A DNA stretch of 64,000 nucleotides from Pseudoalteromonas galatheae (lineage in GTDB: Bacteria; Pseudomonadota; Gammaproteobacteria; Enterobacterales; Alteromonadaceae), in NCBI RefSeq assembly GCF_005886105.2, contig NZ_PNCO02000001.1, positions 2,849,001-2,913,000 on the forward strand, written 5' to 3'. How positions within the stretch are numbered: position 1 is the first letter of the stretch; the number at the start of each line of letters is the position of its first letter. Of this stretch, positions 34,605 through 43,649 are shown in pieces. Position numbers and translations under genes: made by a program. The notes under the pieces were generated by a model that was not told where the DNA came from, did no database searches, and saw only the letters and a program-made list of their open reading frames with translations.

Positions 34605-35087
34605 ATGACGACGCTATATCAGTTTGAAGCAAACACATTACAAGGTCAGACATATCACTTTACCGACTTACAAGGTAAAGCTGTGCTTATTGTTAACACG
34701 GCCAGTGAGTGTGGATTAACCCCACAATACGAAGGGCTACAAAAATTACATCAAAAATATGCGGACCAAGGCCTTGTTATCATCGGCTTTCCCTGCAACC
34801 AGTTTGGTAAACAAGAGCCTGGTGATGCAAAACAAATTCAACAAGGCTGTTTAATCAACTATGGTGTCGATTTTCAGATGATGGAAAAGATAGAAGTTAA
34901 TGGCGACAACACACACCCACTTTATCAATACCTAAAATCTGCACTTCCAGGACTATTTGGTAATAAAATCAAGTGGAACTTCACTAAGTTTTTATTCAAC
35001 CAACAGGGTGAACCGATTAAGCGCTATGCTCCAATCACCAAACCAGAACAAATAGCCAAAGATATTGAAAAGTTATTAAATGAGTAA
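34605..35087 (+). CDS. Glutathione peroxidase family protein
   Basis: Thiol peroxidase of 160 aa. Motifs seen: NTASECGLT with the peroxidatic Cys, FPCNQFGKQEPG with the conserved Gln and a second Cys, and WNFTKFL with the catalytic Trp and Asn. By family it reduces hydroperoxides in the cytoplasm. The start is ATG 34605 (MTTLYQF), after AAGAGA; a longer frame from 34542 adds residues not found in the family. Its stop overlaps the following MarR-type gene by 8 bp, so peroxide defence and its sensor are co-transcribed. Confidence 0.93.
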   Translation: MTTLYQFEANTLQGQTYHFTDLQGKAVLIVNTASECGLTPQYEGLQKLHQKYADQGLVIIGFPCNQFGKQEPGDAKQIQQGCLINYGVDFQMMEKIEVNGDNTHPLYQYLKSALPGLFGNKIKWNFTKFLFNQQGEPIKRYAPITKPEQIAKDIEKLLNE

Positions 35088-35523
35088 ATCGAATCCGCAG
35101 CTCAACCTCGATAATCAGATCTGCTTTCGGCTATATAGTGCATCAAGACAGGTTACCCGACTCTACCAGCCGTTACTCAAAGAGATTGGGCTCACGTACC
35201 CGCAATATATAGTGTTATTGATTTTATGGGAGCAAGATGGACTGCTCGTGAAAGAAATAGGCGAGCGAGCTGAACTCAATAGCAACACCTTAACACCGCT
35301 TCTTAAGCGATTAGCAGAACGAGGTCTAGTTACCCGCAGCAAAAACCCTGATGACGAACGGCAAACCTTCATTTACTTAACTGAAGCAGGTAAAGCACTG
35401 GAGCAATCATGCACATGTATCCCAGCACAAATGATGGCAAAAGCGGGCTTAAATATGGAGCAAGTTCAACAGTTAAAGCAGTCTCTTGATATGTTATTAA
35501 AGTCCAGCGCTGCAACACCATAA
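35080..35523 (+). CDS. ohrR: OhrR-type MarR-family organic peroxide sensor
   Basis: Winged-helix MarR protein of 147 aa. The N-terminal LDNQICFRLYSASR matches the site of the redox-sensing Cys of OhrR, and the wing region has DERQTFIYLTEAG. OhrR represses peroxide genes until its Cys is oxidised by organic hydroperoxides. Overlap with gpx suggests it autoregulates the pair; no operator was identified. Extra cysteines (SCTC) near residue 110 could form disulfides, as in two-Cys OhrR proteins. Confidence 0.85.
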   Translation: MSKSNPQLNLDNQICFRLYSASRQVTRLYQPLLKEIGLTYPQYIVLLILWEQDGLLVKEIGERAELNSNTLTPLLKRLAERGLVTRSKNPDDERQTFIYLTEAGKALEQSCTCIPAQMMAKAGLNMEQVQQLKQSLDMLLKSSAATP

Positions 35524-35568
35524 GAAAAAGCAAAACACAGCAAAGCTCAATCTGAGCATTCAAGCATA

Positions 35569-35600
35569 AAAAAACCCATGCATAATAGCATGGGTTTTTT
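35569..35600. terminator. Bidirectional terminator between ohrR and tkt
   Basis: A 13-bp stem AAAAAACCCATGC / GCATGGGTTTTTT with a 6-nt loop serves the convergent ohrR and tkt transcripts. Confidence 0.92.
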
Positions 35601-35613
35601 CTCTTTCACTTGA

Positions 35614-37608
35614 TTATGCAAACAATGCGTTTGCTTTTTCAACGATATTTTCTACCGTAAAGCCAAATAGCTTGAATAGCTCATCAGCAGGCGCTGACTC
35701 ACCAAACGTTGTCATACCAACGATCGCACCATTTAGGCCTACATATTTGTACCAGAAGTCCTCGATACCCGCTTCGATAGCGACGCGACGCGTTACTGAG
35801 CTTGGTAGTACACTTTCTTTGTATTCAGGAGATTGCGCATCAAAAATGTCAGTTGAAGGCATAGACACAACACGTACCTTTTTACCTTCTGCACGAAGCT
35901 TATCCGCAGACTCAACCGCAAGTTGCACTTCAGAACCTGTCGCAATAAGAATAATTTCAGGCTCACCATCACAAGATAGCACATAACCACCTTGCTTAAT
36001 TGCTGCAACCTGCTCAGCGGTACGTGGCTGCTGCGCAAGACCTTGACGAGTAAATACAAGTGCAGATGGACCATCAGCGCGTTCAACCGCTTGCTGCCAA
36101 GCAACTGCTGACTCAACTTGGTCACATGGACGCCAGCTCGCTAGGTTTGGCGTAGTGCGTAAGTTCGCCATTTGTTCTACTGGTTGGTGCGTTGGACCGT
36201 CTTCACCAAGACCGATTGAATCATGGGTATACACAAAGATACTTCTTTGCTTCATCAATGCAGCCATACGTACGGCATTGCGTGCGTATTCCATAAACAT
36301 TAGGAATGTCGCACCGTAAGGGATAAAACCTCTGTGCAATGCAATACCATTCATGATGGCAGACATACCAAACTCGCGCACACCGTAGAAGATATAGTTA
36401 CCCGCAGCATCTTCTGCCGTTAAGCCTTTAGATTGATCCCAAAGTGTCAAGTTAGAACCCGCAAGGTCAGCAGAGCCACCCATAAACTCAGGTAGAATTG
36501 GACCATAGGCATTCAATGCATTTTGTGATGCTTTACGTGTTGCAGGGTTTGCAGGATTCGCTTGAAGCTCTGCAATATACGCTTCAGTTTTCTCTGACCA
36601 ATCTGCTGGAAGTTCGCCTTTCATGCGACGCTCAAATTCAGCAGCAAGCTCAGGATAATGCATTTGGTATTCAGTGAACTTAATCAACCAGTCACTTTGT
36701 TGATTTTGACCACGTGCTGTTGCGTCCCATTTAGCGTACACATCTTCTGGTATTTCAAATGCACCGTGTTCCCAACCAAGGAATTCACGAGCAGCTTTGA
36801 TTTCATCCTCGCCCAGTGGTGCACCGTGACAATCATGGCTACCTGATTTATTTGGTGAACCATAACCAATAACCGTTTTACAACAAATAAGCGTTGGCTT
36901 GTCAGACTCTGCTTGCGCCGCTTCGATTGCAGCTTTAATCGCATCGCTATCGTGGCCATCAACACCGGCGATAACATGCCAGCCATAAGACTCAAAGCGT
37001 TTTGGTGTATCGTCGCTAAACCAACCTTCAACTTCACCGTCGATTGAAATGCCGTTGTCATCCCAAAATGCAATCAGTTTGCCAAGACCAAGCGTACCCG
37101 CAAGTGAACAAGCTTCGTGTGAGATACCTTCCATCAAACAGCCATCACCTAAGAATGTATAGGTATAGTGGTTAACGATGTCGTAATCTTCACGGTTAAA
37201 CTGTGCAGCCAATGCTTTTTCAGCAATCGCCATACCTACCGCATTAGTAATACCCTGACCTAATGGGCCTGTAGTCGTTTCAATACCTGGCGCGTAACCA
37301 TATTCTGGGTGGCCTGGTGTTTTTGAATGTAGCTGACGAAAGTTTTTGATGTCATCAATTGATAAGTCATAACCCGACAAATGCAACAATGAATAAATTA
37401 ACATTGAGCCGTGACCGTTTGACAATACAAAGCGATCTCTGTCGAACCACTCAGGGTTACTTGGGTTGTGCTTTAAAAAATCGCGCCAAAGTACTTCTGC
37501 GATGTCCGCCATGCCCATCGGGGCTCCTGGGTGGCCAGACTTGGCCTTTTGTACAGCGTCCATGGAAAGAACGCGAATTGCATTAGCAAGTTCTTTGCGA
37601 GATGGCAT
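35614..37608 (-). CDS. tkt: Transketolase
   Basis: Full-length transketolase (664 aa). It moves two-carbon ketol units between sugar phosphates in the pentose phosphate pathway, using thiamine diphosphate in the cytoplasm. Seen: SGHPGAPMG, the ThDP motif [33 protein letters not shown] and [13 protein letters not shown]. The length matches E. coli TktA. It is monocistronic and divergent from metK. Confidence 0.97.
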   Translation of the reverse strand: MPSRKELANAIRVLSMDAVQKAKSGHPGAPMGMADIAEVLWRDFLKHNPSNPEWFDRDRFVLSNGHGSMLIYSLLHLSGYDLSIDDIKNFRQLHSKTPGHPEYGYAPGIETTTGPLGQGITNAVGMAIAEKALAAQFNREDYDIVNHYTYTFLGDGCLMEGISHEACSLAGTLGLGKLIAFWDDNGISIDGEVEGWFSDDTPKRFESYGWHVIAGVDGHDSDAIKAAIEAAQAESDKPTLICCKTVIGYGSPNKSGSHDCHGAPLGEDEIKAAREFLGWEHGAFEIPEDVYAKWDATARGQNQQSDWLIKFTEYQMHYPELAAEFERRMKGELPADWSEKTEAYIAELQANPANPATRKASQNALNAYGPILPEFMGGSADLAGSNLTLWDQSKGLTAEDAAGNYIFYGVREFGMSAIMNGIALHRGFIPYGATFLMFMEYARNAVRMAALMKQRSIFVYTHDSIGLGEDGPTHQPVEQMANLRTTPNLASWRPCDQVESAVAWQQAVERADGPSALVFTRQGLAQQPRTAEQVAAIKQGGYVLSCDGEPEIILIATGSEVQLAVESADKLRAEGKKVRVVSMPSTDIFDAQSPEYKESVLPSSVTRRVAIEAGIEDFWYKYVGLNGAIVGMTTFGESAPADELFKLFGFTVENIVEKANALFA

Positions 37609-37737
37609 GAATTCTCCTACCTTTAAATGTGTTTCGCGGGGTTTGAGCCCATTCTTACTTATTTATATGGCTAACTGCAACGGCAAAGGCCATAAAAAAA
37701 CGGGTACAGACAGACTTTTTCCGACCAATAAAAAAGT

Positions 37738-37768
37738 TTGCACAATTTTGGACGTCTAGGCGTAAAAT
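37738..37768 (+). promoter_or_regulatory. metK promoter with candidate MetJ operator
   Basis: A -35-like TTGCAC (37738-37743) and a -10-like TAAAAT (37763-37768) flank GGACGTCT (37750-37757), a 7/8 match to the met box AGACGTCT, followed directly by AGGCGTAA (5/8). Tandem 8-bp met boxes over the promoter are the way MetJ-SAM represses metK in enteric bacteria. The assignment is by pattern only. Confidence 0.6.
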
Positions 37769-37867
37769 AACTAGTCAATGCCTAGGTTTTTTGGTTAGAA
37801 TACGCCCCTTAATTTTTCGCGCTGTCCCTGATGTTTGTGAAGCGCAATATTTGTGAGCATAAATACA

Positions 37868-39019
37868 ATGGCTAAACATTTATTTACTTCTGAATCTGTT
37901 TCTGAGGGCCATCCAGATAAAATCGCCGATCAGATCTCTGATGCGGTTCTAGATGCCATCCTTGAGCAAGATCCAAAAGCACGTGTTGCGTGTGAAACTT
38001 ACGTTAAAACCGGTATGGTTATGGTTGGTGGTGAAATCACGACTAGCGCTTGGGTTGATATCGAGGAATTAACTCGTAAGACCGTGCGTGAAATTGGTTA
38101 CACGCATTCTGACATGGGCTTTGACGCTGATTCATGTGCAATCCTAAATACCATTGGTAAGCAATCACCTGATATTAACCAAGGTGTTGACCGTACTCGC
38201 CCAGAAGAGCAAGGTGCTGGTGACCAAGGTCTAATGTTTGGTTACGCGTGTAACGAAACCGACGTACTGATGCCTGCTCCAATCACATACTCACACCGTT
38301 TAGTTCAGCGCCAAGCGCAAGTTCGTAAAGACGGCACACTACCTTGGTTACGCCCAGACGCTAAGTCTCAGGTAACATTCGCGTACGAAAACGGTAAAGC
38401 TGTAGGTATCGACGCAGTTGTATTATCTACACAGCACTGTGATTCTGTTTCACAAGCAGACCTTGTAGAAGCTGTGATGGAAACTATCATCAAGCCTACA
38501 TTACCTGCAGAGCTTATCACTGAAGCAACTAAGTTCTTCATCAACCCAACTGGCCGTTTCGTTATCGGTGGCCCTATGGGTGACTGTGGTCTAACAGGTC
38601 GTAAAATCATCGTAGATACATACGGCGGTATGGCACGTCACGGTGGTGGTGCATTCTCTGGTAAAGATCCATCAAAAGTTGACCGTTCTGCAGCGTACGC
38701 AGCACGTTACGTTGCGAAGAACATTGTTGCCGCTGGCCTTGCTGACAAGTGTGAGATCCAAGTGTCTTACGCAATCGGTGTTGCTGAGCCAACCTCTATC
38801 AGCGTAGAAACTTTCGGTACAGCTAAGCTTGATGAGTCGCGTTTAATCGAACTTATCCGCGCGCACTTCGACTTACGCCCTTACGGTCTAATCACTATGC
38901 TAGACCTTGAGCGTCCAATTTATCAGCCTACTGCTGCTTACGGCCACTTTGGTCGTGAAGAGTTCCCTTGGGAAGCAACAGATAAAGCTGACGCACTGCG
39001 TGCAGCAGCAGGCCTATAA
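37868..39019 (+). CDS. metK: S-adenosylmethionine synthetase
   Basis: Full-length MAT of 383 aa, making SAM from ATP and methionine. Seen: [13 protein letters not shown], the loop [32 protein letters not shown] and [22 protein letters not shown]. The start is ATG 37868 ([10 protein letters not shown]), the family start; a GTG 15 bp upstream is in frame but unlikely. Candidate MetJ boxes lie ~110 bp upstream. Confidence 0.98.
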   Translation: MAKHLFTSESVSEGHPDKIADQISDAVLDAILEQDPKARVACETYVKTGMVMVGGEITTSAWVDIEELTRKTVREIGYTHSDMGFDADSCAILNTIGKQSPDINQGVDRTRPEEQGAGDQGLMFGYACNETDVLMPAPITYSHRLVQRQAQVRKDGTLPWLRPDAKSQVTFAYENGKAVGIDAVVLSTQHCDSVSQADLVEAVMETIIKPTLPAELITEATKFFINPTGRFVIGGPMGDCGLTGRKIIVDTYGGMARHGGGAFSGKDPSKVDRSAAYAARYVAKNIVAAGLADKCEIQVSYAIGVAEPTSISVETFGTAKLDESRLIELIRAHFDLRPYGLITMLDLERPIYQPTAAYGHFGREEFPWEATDKADALRAAAGL

Positions 39020-39037
39020 TCCCCTGCTGCAAAAAGT

Positions 39038-39064
39038 AAAAAAGGCGCCTAGTGCGCCTTTTTT
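39038..39064 (+). terminator. metK terminator
   Basis: An AAAAAAGGCGC / GCGCCTTTTTT stem of 11 bp with a 5-nt loop begins 18 bp after the metK stop. It is T-rich on both strands and may also serve the convergent HDOD gene. Confidence 0.93.
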
Positions 39065-39083
39065 AATGCCTACGGTTAATCCC

Positions 39084-39929
39084 CTACCCGATAAATACTT
39101 CGTCGACATCATCTTTTAAGTTTTGATACTCATCTTCATGCAGATTAAGCTCAATCATCACCTTATCTTTAAATAAATACCAATCTGCTGCGCTTCTAAA
39201 GTGTTTTGCTTCAAAACAGAGATTTTCAGCCAGTTTAAGTGCCGCAAAGGTTTGCACATATTGCGCATTTTTTTGCTCTTCAAGATAGCTTACGTCATGG
39301 TGACGCAAAATCATCTGACATATTTCTTTGGGTAAGTGCCAAGATGTCGCAAGAAAGTAACCTATTACTGTATGTGGCACTGGATATTTTTGCTGCTCAT
39401 AATAAATCAGTGTTTGCTCAGGTCGCTCTATGGACTGTTTTATTACCTCAGCGTAATCAGGGTATTTTACGGCCATTGCAGGGATCCCGGCGTCATGAAA
39501 CAGTCCGAGCAACTGCAAATTCTCCATCGGTAATGATGACTTTAAGTGATGTCCAACAACCATTGCAGCTTTTGAAATATCAGCAGCGTTATCCCAAAAT
39601 TGCTGCAGTGAAATACAGCATTTGGACTGCTCAAACGCGTTTTTCAGCAAATATCCTGTCACGAGCTGCGTAATACAGGTAACGCCCAAAAACATCACAG
39701 CTTGTTTAATGTCTGTAATAGTGCGGGCAAGGCCATACGCAGGTGAATTAATCACCTTTAACACCGCAGCTGATGCACCAACATCTGCTGCAATAATATC
39801 CGCAACAGCAAATAACTCAGGTTCTGGTTTTGATAATTCATTTTGTAAGGCTTGTAATATTTCAGGCTTAGCAGGTAAGTTAAACCCGCCGCGCAGATCA
39901 TTCAGCACTTTATCGTCAATATCGATCAT
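39084..39929 (-). CDS. HDOD domain protein
   Basis: Cytoplasmic protein of 281 aa with an HDOD domain spanning most of the chain (LPAKPEILQAL, ADIIAADVGASAAVLKVINSPAYGL, AVMFLGV, LGLFHDAGIPAM, ILRHHD). HDOD proteins are non-catalytic relatives of HD phosphohydrolases that act in signalling, often with two-component or c-di-GMP systems. No partner domain or adjacent kinase is visible, so its role here is unknown. Confidence 0.88.
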   Translation of the reverse strand: MIDIDDKVLNDLRGGFNLPAKPEILQALQNELSKPEPELFAVADIIAADVGASAAVLKVINSPAYGLARTITDIKQAVMFLGVTCITQLVTGYLLKNAFEQSKCCISLQQFWDNAADISKAAMVVGHHLKSSLPMENLQLLGLFHDAGIPAMAVKYPDYAEVIKQSIERPEQTLIYYEQQKYPVPHTVIGYFLATSWHLPKEICQMILRHHDVSYLEEQKNAQYVQTFAALKLAENLCFEAKHFRSAADWYLFKDKVMIELNLHEDEYQNLKDDVDEVFIG

Positions 39930-40055
39930 TGGGCTACCTCTGAATTGATAAATCCAAGTTTAGTTCATCGCCTGATATTTGCAGTATTGAAGTTAAAATA
40001 CTCGAGTGAATAAGCTATCATCGAGATTAAGTATTAAATAACAAAGTGTATTTAA

Positions 40056-40715
40056 ATGTCGAATGGTAGCTTAGCACCGTTTTTACTGGCGTTAAAAAGT
40101 GCGAACATCGAAAAAATAAAAGCCGTGTACACAGACGCTCCCAAAGACGAGCAGATTGAAGTCCTAAAGTTTCTTTTCAAAAGCGCACAGAGTGACGATG
40201 CACGCTATGGCCACTATCAAGATATAGCGAGTATTTGCTTACAAGCTGCGCGCTTTCCAGAAGCGATGATAGCTGCGATTAACTCCTTAGAAAAGTTTGC
40301 CTTTTTCTCACCCCCTTTGATCCAAGCTGAGCAAATCAACAACCTCAACCAGCAAGGGAATAACATACTGCATATTCTTTTATCGCAAATAGCAGCGAAA
40401 GATAACGGCCTCAACTACCTCAGAACCTTATTACACTTTGAAAGTAAAGAACTACTACAAAACGCACTTAGTCAAAGAAATGCAAAAAAGTTAACACCTC
40501 TCGAGTGCTACTTAGCTTTTAATAGCCATACTACCCCGCTTAGCATTCAAGAATTAAGTGCGTTACTCGGCTTGATAGAAATCGAACGACGACATATAAG
40601 CGTTGTAGAACTCCACAACGCTAAAATGATTGAGTCACATCTCATACAGCAAAATCGATTCAGCGAGTATAAACAATTTCTGTTAGCTACTTACTACCAA
40701 GGCAATACAGGATGA
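40056..40715 (+). CDS. Hypothetical protein with ankyrin-like segment
   Basis: A 219-aa soluble, helix-rich protein that I do not recognise. Two stretches, NQQGNNILHILLS and NAKKLTPLECYLAF, resemble the loop-helix pattern of degenerate ankyrin repeats separated by ~45 residues. There is no signal peptide or membrane helix. It lies between the divergent HDOD gene and the convergent Sir2 gene, with no clear operon partner. The coding frame looks genuine from codon use and amino-acid composition. Confidence 0.65.
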   Translation: MSNGSLAPFLLALKSANIEKIKAVYTDAPKDEQIEVLKFLFKSAQSDDARYGHYQDIASICLQAARFPEAMIAAINSLEKFAFFSPPLIQAEQINNLNQQGNNILHILLSQIAAKDNGLNYLRTLLHFESKELLQNALSQRNAKKLTPLECYLAFNSHTTPLSIQELSALLGLIEIERRHISVVELHNAKMIESHLIQQNRFSEYKQFLLATYYQGNTG

Positions 40716-40733
40716 CTTTTCCCAAACTTTGGA

Positions 40734-41462
40734 TTAAGAGGCTGGCAAACTGGTGATGTATTCACTTGCCGTCATACGGTGATAAGTGACTTGCTCGTAA
40801 AGTAAGTGCGCAGGGTTTGGGTCAACCACTTCAATTGGAATAGCTTTGTGCCTTGCTATTTCCAAGGCCATTTGAGTGATATTGACACTAAAGGAAGTAC
40901 CTATAAAAATCATGCGATCCGCAGCATACATTCGTGACTGTGCTTCGCTAATACGATACAGATCGGTGTAGTATTCGTCGAATAGCAATACATAGGGTTT
41001 AAGTGACACGCCTTTTTCTGGGCCTCGCTGCGCGATCTTGAAAAGTGCTAACAGCGACTCAGCTAATCGACTTTCGTCCACCTCATCCCAAGGGGCAGTA
41101 AAGCACTCCGTGGGCTCACCTTGGGTATGAAAGGGAGTCACCTGATCAACACGGCCATGGATCGCAATAAAATGATTATTTCCCGCTTTACCATCTAAAC
41201 CGTCGATATTTTGCGTGATCACATTTTTATCACTAAGCCATTGATGAACTTGATTGGGGCCGTGATTACGATAAGTCACAAAACGATGGTAATACCATTT
41301 TAAGAATTCCGCCGGTTGTGATTTATACATTGCGCGCGTAGCCATTTCTTGAGGAGTGTAGTTAGCCGAACCTATCGTCCAAAATCCATCCTCTCCCCGG
41401 AAAGTCGGAATACCACTTTCAGCACTTACACCAGCACCTGTGATATATAACGTTTGCGACAT
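40734..41462 (-). CDS. Sir2-family NAD-dependent deacylase lacking zinc cysteines
   Basis: Protein of 242 aa with the sirtuin core: GAGVSAESGIPTFRG at the N-terminus, TQNIDGL, a catalytic His in AIHGRV, and GTSFSVN near the C-terminus. The four zinc-binding Cys of canonical sirtuins are missing: the region between the catalytic His and GTSFSVN contains only one Cys (TECF). It therefore belongs to a non-canonical sirtuin group. NAD-dependent deacylase or ADP-ribosyl activity is possible but not assured. Next to a ToxR-like regulator on the same strand (29-bp gap), it may form a two-gene unit. Confidence 0.85.
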   Translation of the reverse strand: MSQTLYITGAGVSAESGIPTFRGEDGFWTIGSANYTPQEMATRAMYKSQPAEFLKWYYHRFVTYRNHGPNQVHQWLSDKNVITQNIDGLDGKAGNNHFIAIHGRVDQVTPFHTQGEPTECFTAPWDEVDESRLAESLLALFKIAQRGPEKGVSLKPYVLLFDEYYTDLYRISEAQSRMYAADRMIFIGTSFSVNITQMALEIARHKAIPIEVVDPNPAHLLYEQVTYHRMTASEYITSLPAS

Positions 41463-41491
41463 AATACGCCCTCAATCCACGTAAGTTCGAC

Positions 41492-41998
41492 TCACGATAA
41501 CGTAAAGTAAACACCCACAGCGAGTAATACAAGTATGCCCACAAGCCCAAACATTGGCAGCTTACTGACTGACTCGGGTTTTTTGAGTGCATTATTCGTG
41601 ACTGTGGCTTCATTCTCAGAAGGTTTATCATCTAGCACTCCCCCTGCGGGGTTAGTTGATTGAGGCAAAGACTGCTTTGAGGTCTGAGCTTCTGTCGTTC
41701 CCTCAAAGGCCGTACATGGGATCTGCCATTGATACCCTTTTCTCGAAAAGGTTTTGATAGCATCATCCCCAAATAAAGCGCGTAAATGCCCGATATTTTG
41801 AAATACGACCTGATCCGTTACTTTTCTATCTGGCCATACCTTTTCTAAAATATCTTCTTTACTGTGAATGGTTTGAGGAGCAGTTAAAAATAGCTCCAAT
41901 ATCTGAGCTGGCTTTTGTTTTAGATTTAGCTTTCTATCATCTTTATAAAGCTTGAGTTCTTTGCTATCAAACAAAAAATCCTTAAAAGCAAATTTCAT
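41492..41998 (-). CDS. ToxR/CadC-like winged-helix regulator with C-terminal membrane anchor, no periplasmic domain
   Basis: About 168 aa from ATG 41998 (MKFAFKDFLF). An OmpR/PhoB-type winged helix covers residues ~1-95 (LNLKQKPAQILELFL, SKEDILEKVWPDRKVTDQVVFQNIGHLRALFGD, FSRKGYQW). A polar linker of ~50 residues follows, then one hydrophobic segment that ends the protein. ToxR/CadC proteins normally continue into a periplasmic sensor; here nothing follows the anchor. AGGG sits close to the ATG. An upstream in-frame ATG (42076) adds 26 residues unlike the family. It probably signals through partners or membrane state, or regulates the adjacent Sir2 gene. Confidence 0.82.
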   Translation of the reverse strand: MKFAFKDFLFDSKELKLYKDDRKLNLKQKPAQILELFLTAPQTIHSKEDILEKVWPDRKVTDQVVFQNIGHLRALFGDDAIKTFSRKGYQWQIPCTAFEGTTEAQTSKQSLPQSTNPAGGVLDDKPSENEATVTNNALKKPESVSKLPMFGLVGILVLLAVGVYFTLS

Positions 41999-42260
41999 TT
42001 CCCTAGTTCCCAACTTGGTCTTAAATACTATAATAATTATTGTTTTTTTCGAATTTACTACGACATAGCATTGCATTTATAACGAAACATGCCACGAAAA
42101 TACAGGCTAATGTTACATCGGTTTACAAACTATTGATAAAATCGGCCCTTAGTATAGAGCGATCGTTCAGAAAATCACTACCTAATCCTTAGAATAATTC
42201 GAATAGACTCAAAACCTAAGCGTATATAAACTGCGTTTCTCGTAATTGTAGGACTGACGC

Positions 42261-42632
42261 ATGTTACTAGCTTTCATCTATTCCATCGTGTTGATTAAAA
42301 CCTCATTACTGGGTTTAGGAAGCGTGAGTATTTTGCTCTCAGTAGTCTTTACCGTCGCGTTACACCTCCACCTCCCAGCGCTACCTGTCAATGCAAAAAG
42401 TAAATTTATAAAATCCTTTAGGTTTGCGCTCTTCGCACACCTGCTCGGGTATTTGCTGTTATTGAGTAAACTTTTGTTTATTGCTGGCTGGCAAGATGTG
42501 CCTATGTTCATTGCAAGTCATTTGGTCATGCATCACATATGGAGTGGGCTTATTGCTGCAATTTTAACATTTTTCACCATAATGAAATATCAAATATTCA
42601 TTGCAAAACCTAAGACACCAACAAGCACTTAG
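42261..42632 (+). CDS. Small integral membrane protein of unknown function
   Basis: A 123-aa hydrophobic protein with about four membrane helices (~3-35 in two spans, ~52-76, ~90-112) and several His near the membrane edges (LHLHL, HLVMHH). I do not recognise the family. It is divergent from the ToxR-like regulator and precedes an outer-membrane barrel gene on the same strand by ~140 bp. Confidence 0.6.
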   Translation: MLLAFIYSIVLIKTSLLGLGSVSILLSVVFTVALHLHLPALPVNAKSKFIKSFRFALFAHLLGYLLLLSKLLFIAGWQDVPMFIASHLVMHHIWSGLIAAILTFFTIMKYQIFIAKPKTPTST

Positions 42633-42769
42633 CAAGTGCAACTATTTAGATTTGTAAAATAAATAAAACCAAATTCGACGCCTTCTTACACTTTATGACA
42701 GCCCCCCAACAGACCTTGACACCCACCCTATTTATACTGTCTTCAAGTTAACCACAACGGACATTGATT

Positions 42770-43363
42770 ATGAAACTTAAAGCGCTTTTATCTCTTGCAT
42801 TACTCACAACAAGCTTATCGTCTTTTGCAGAGCAAAAGGACGAGACACACCGTGTCGGTTTAGACATTTCTGGCGGTGGCGCCTCTTATAAAAGCTCAAG
42901 CAAAGATGGTGATGGTGTAGGTCAAGCCTACCTGTATTACAACTATCACTTTACGCCAATTTTGGCGCTTGAATTAGGTTATAACAGCGGTGAAGACTTA
43001 GATGATTGGAAGTGTGAAGACGAAAACGATCGCAAATTTACCTGCACACAAAACAACAAAACTTTGTTTGGTCTTGGTGCTAATAACTTAGAATTTGATA
43101 ACTTCGTCGTTGCGGCTAAAGGCTACTATCAAATTTCTGACAATAGCTATTTTTACGGTAAATTAGGGGCGAACTATTACGATTACGAAATCACTCGTGG
43201 CCGCACCAAATTAGTTACTGACGACGGTATCGGTTTTGTTGCTGAGGCCGGTTGGCAATATGACTGGGATAACGGTATAGCAGTTAACCTTGGCTACAAG
43301 TACCTTGATATGGGTGACTTGGATACATCAAACTTATCTCTTGGTGTCAGCTATCGCTTTTAA
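42770..43363 (+). CDS. Outer-membrane beta-barrel protein (OmpA-like/porin fold)
   Basis: About 197 aa. A signal peptide (MKLKALLSLALLTTSLSSFA) precedes alternating amphipathic strands (VGLDISGGGA, AYLYYNYHFTPILALELGY, FYGKLGANYYDYE, GIAVNLGYKYLDM) and an ending LSLGVSYRF with terminal Phe, as in eight-stranded barrels. It lacks an OmpA peptidoglycan-binding domain. The start is ATG 42770; a TTG at 42764 is also in frame. Function unknown. Confidence 0.85.
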   Translation: MKLKALLSLALLTTSLSSFAEQKDETHRVGLDISGGGASYKSSSKDGDGVGQAYLYYNYHFTPILALELGYNSGEDLDDWKCEDENDRKFTCTQNNKTLFGLGANNLEFDNFVVAAKGYYQISDNSYFYGKLGANYYDYEITRGRTKLVTDDGIGFVAEAGWQYDWDNGIAVNLGYKYLDMGDLDTSNLSLGVSYRF

Positions 43364-43571
43364 TACCAGTTGTATTAAGTAAATGATCTATCTTGAAACG
43401 GGGAAATAGCTTTAGTAGCACCGCTCTCGCGTCCTGCTACCGCTAAGGTACCTATATCCATATAGGCAAGGCAAAAATTTTGCTATTTAGTTGTTCTAAA
43501 TGAGAAATTTTTAACGAAGCTAATATGCTATTTCACCCTTCAAATTGATTAGAGAATTAATTCAATTGGTA
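43364..43571 (+). repeat. Intergenic repeat family, copy 2 (long form)
   Basis: 208 bp from TACCAGTTG to CAATTGGTA. It is nearly identical to 3306-3465 but carries a ~46-bp extra block (around 43439-43486: CCGCTCTCGCGTCCTGCTACC, then GTACCTATATCCATATAGG) between two GCA triplets. It begins directly after the barrel-gene stop. Confidence 0.85.
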
Positions 43572-43593
43572 TAAAGCAACCTACCCAACCAAT

Positions 43594-43624
43594 AAAAAAG
43601 CATGTGATGGCCACATGCTTTTTT
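43594..43624 (-). terminator. uvrB terminator
   Basis: An AAAAAAGCATGTG / CACATGCTTTTTT hairpin with a 5-nt loop lies 26 bp after the uvrB stop. Confidence 0.9.
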
Positions 43625-43649
43625 ATTCTTTAAAGCCGACGTTTTAGCC

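Noticed and set aside
37609..37867. SAM riboswitch before metK
   Set aside because: No SAM-I or SAM-II type pairing pattern was visible; MetJ-like boxes explain the region better.
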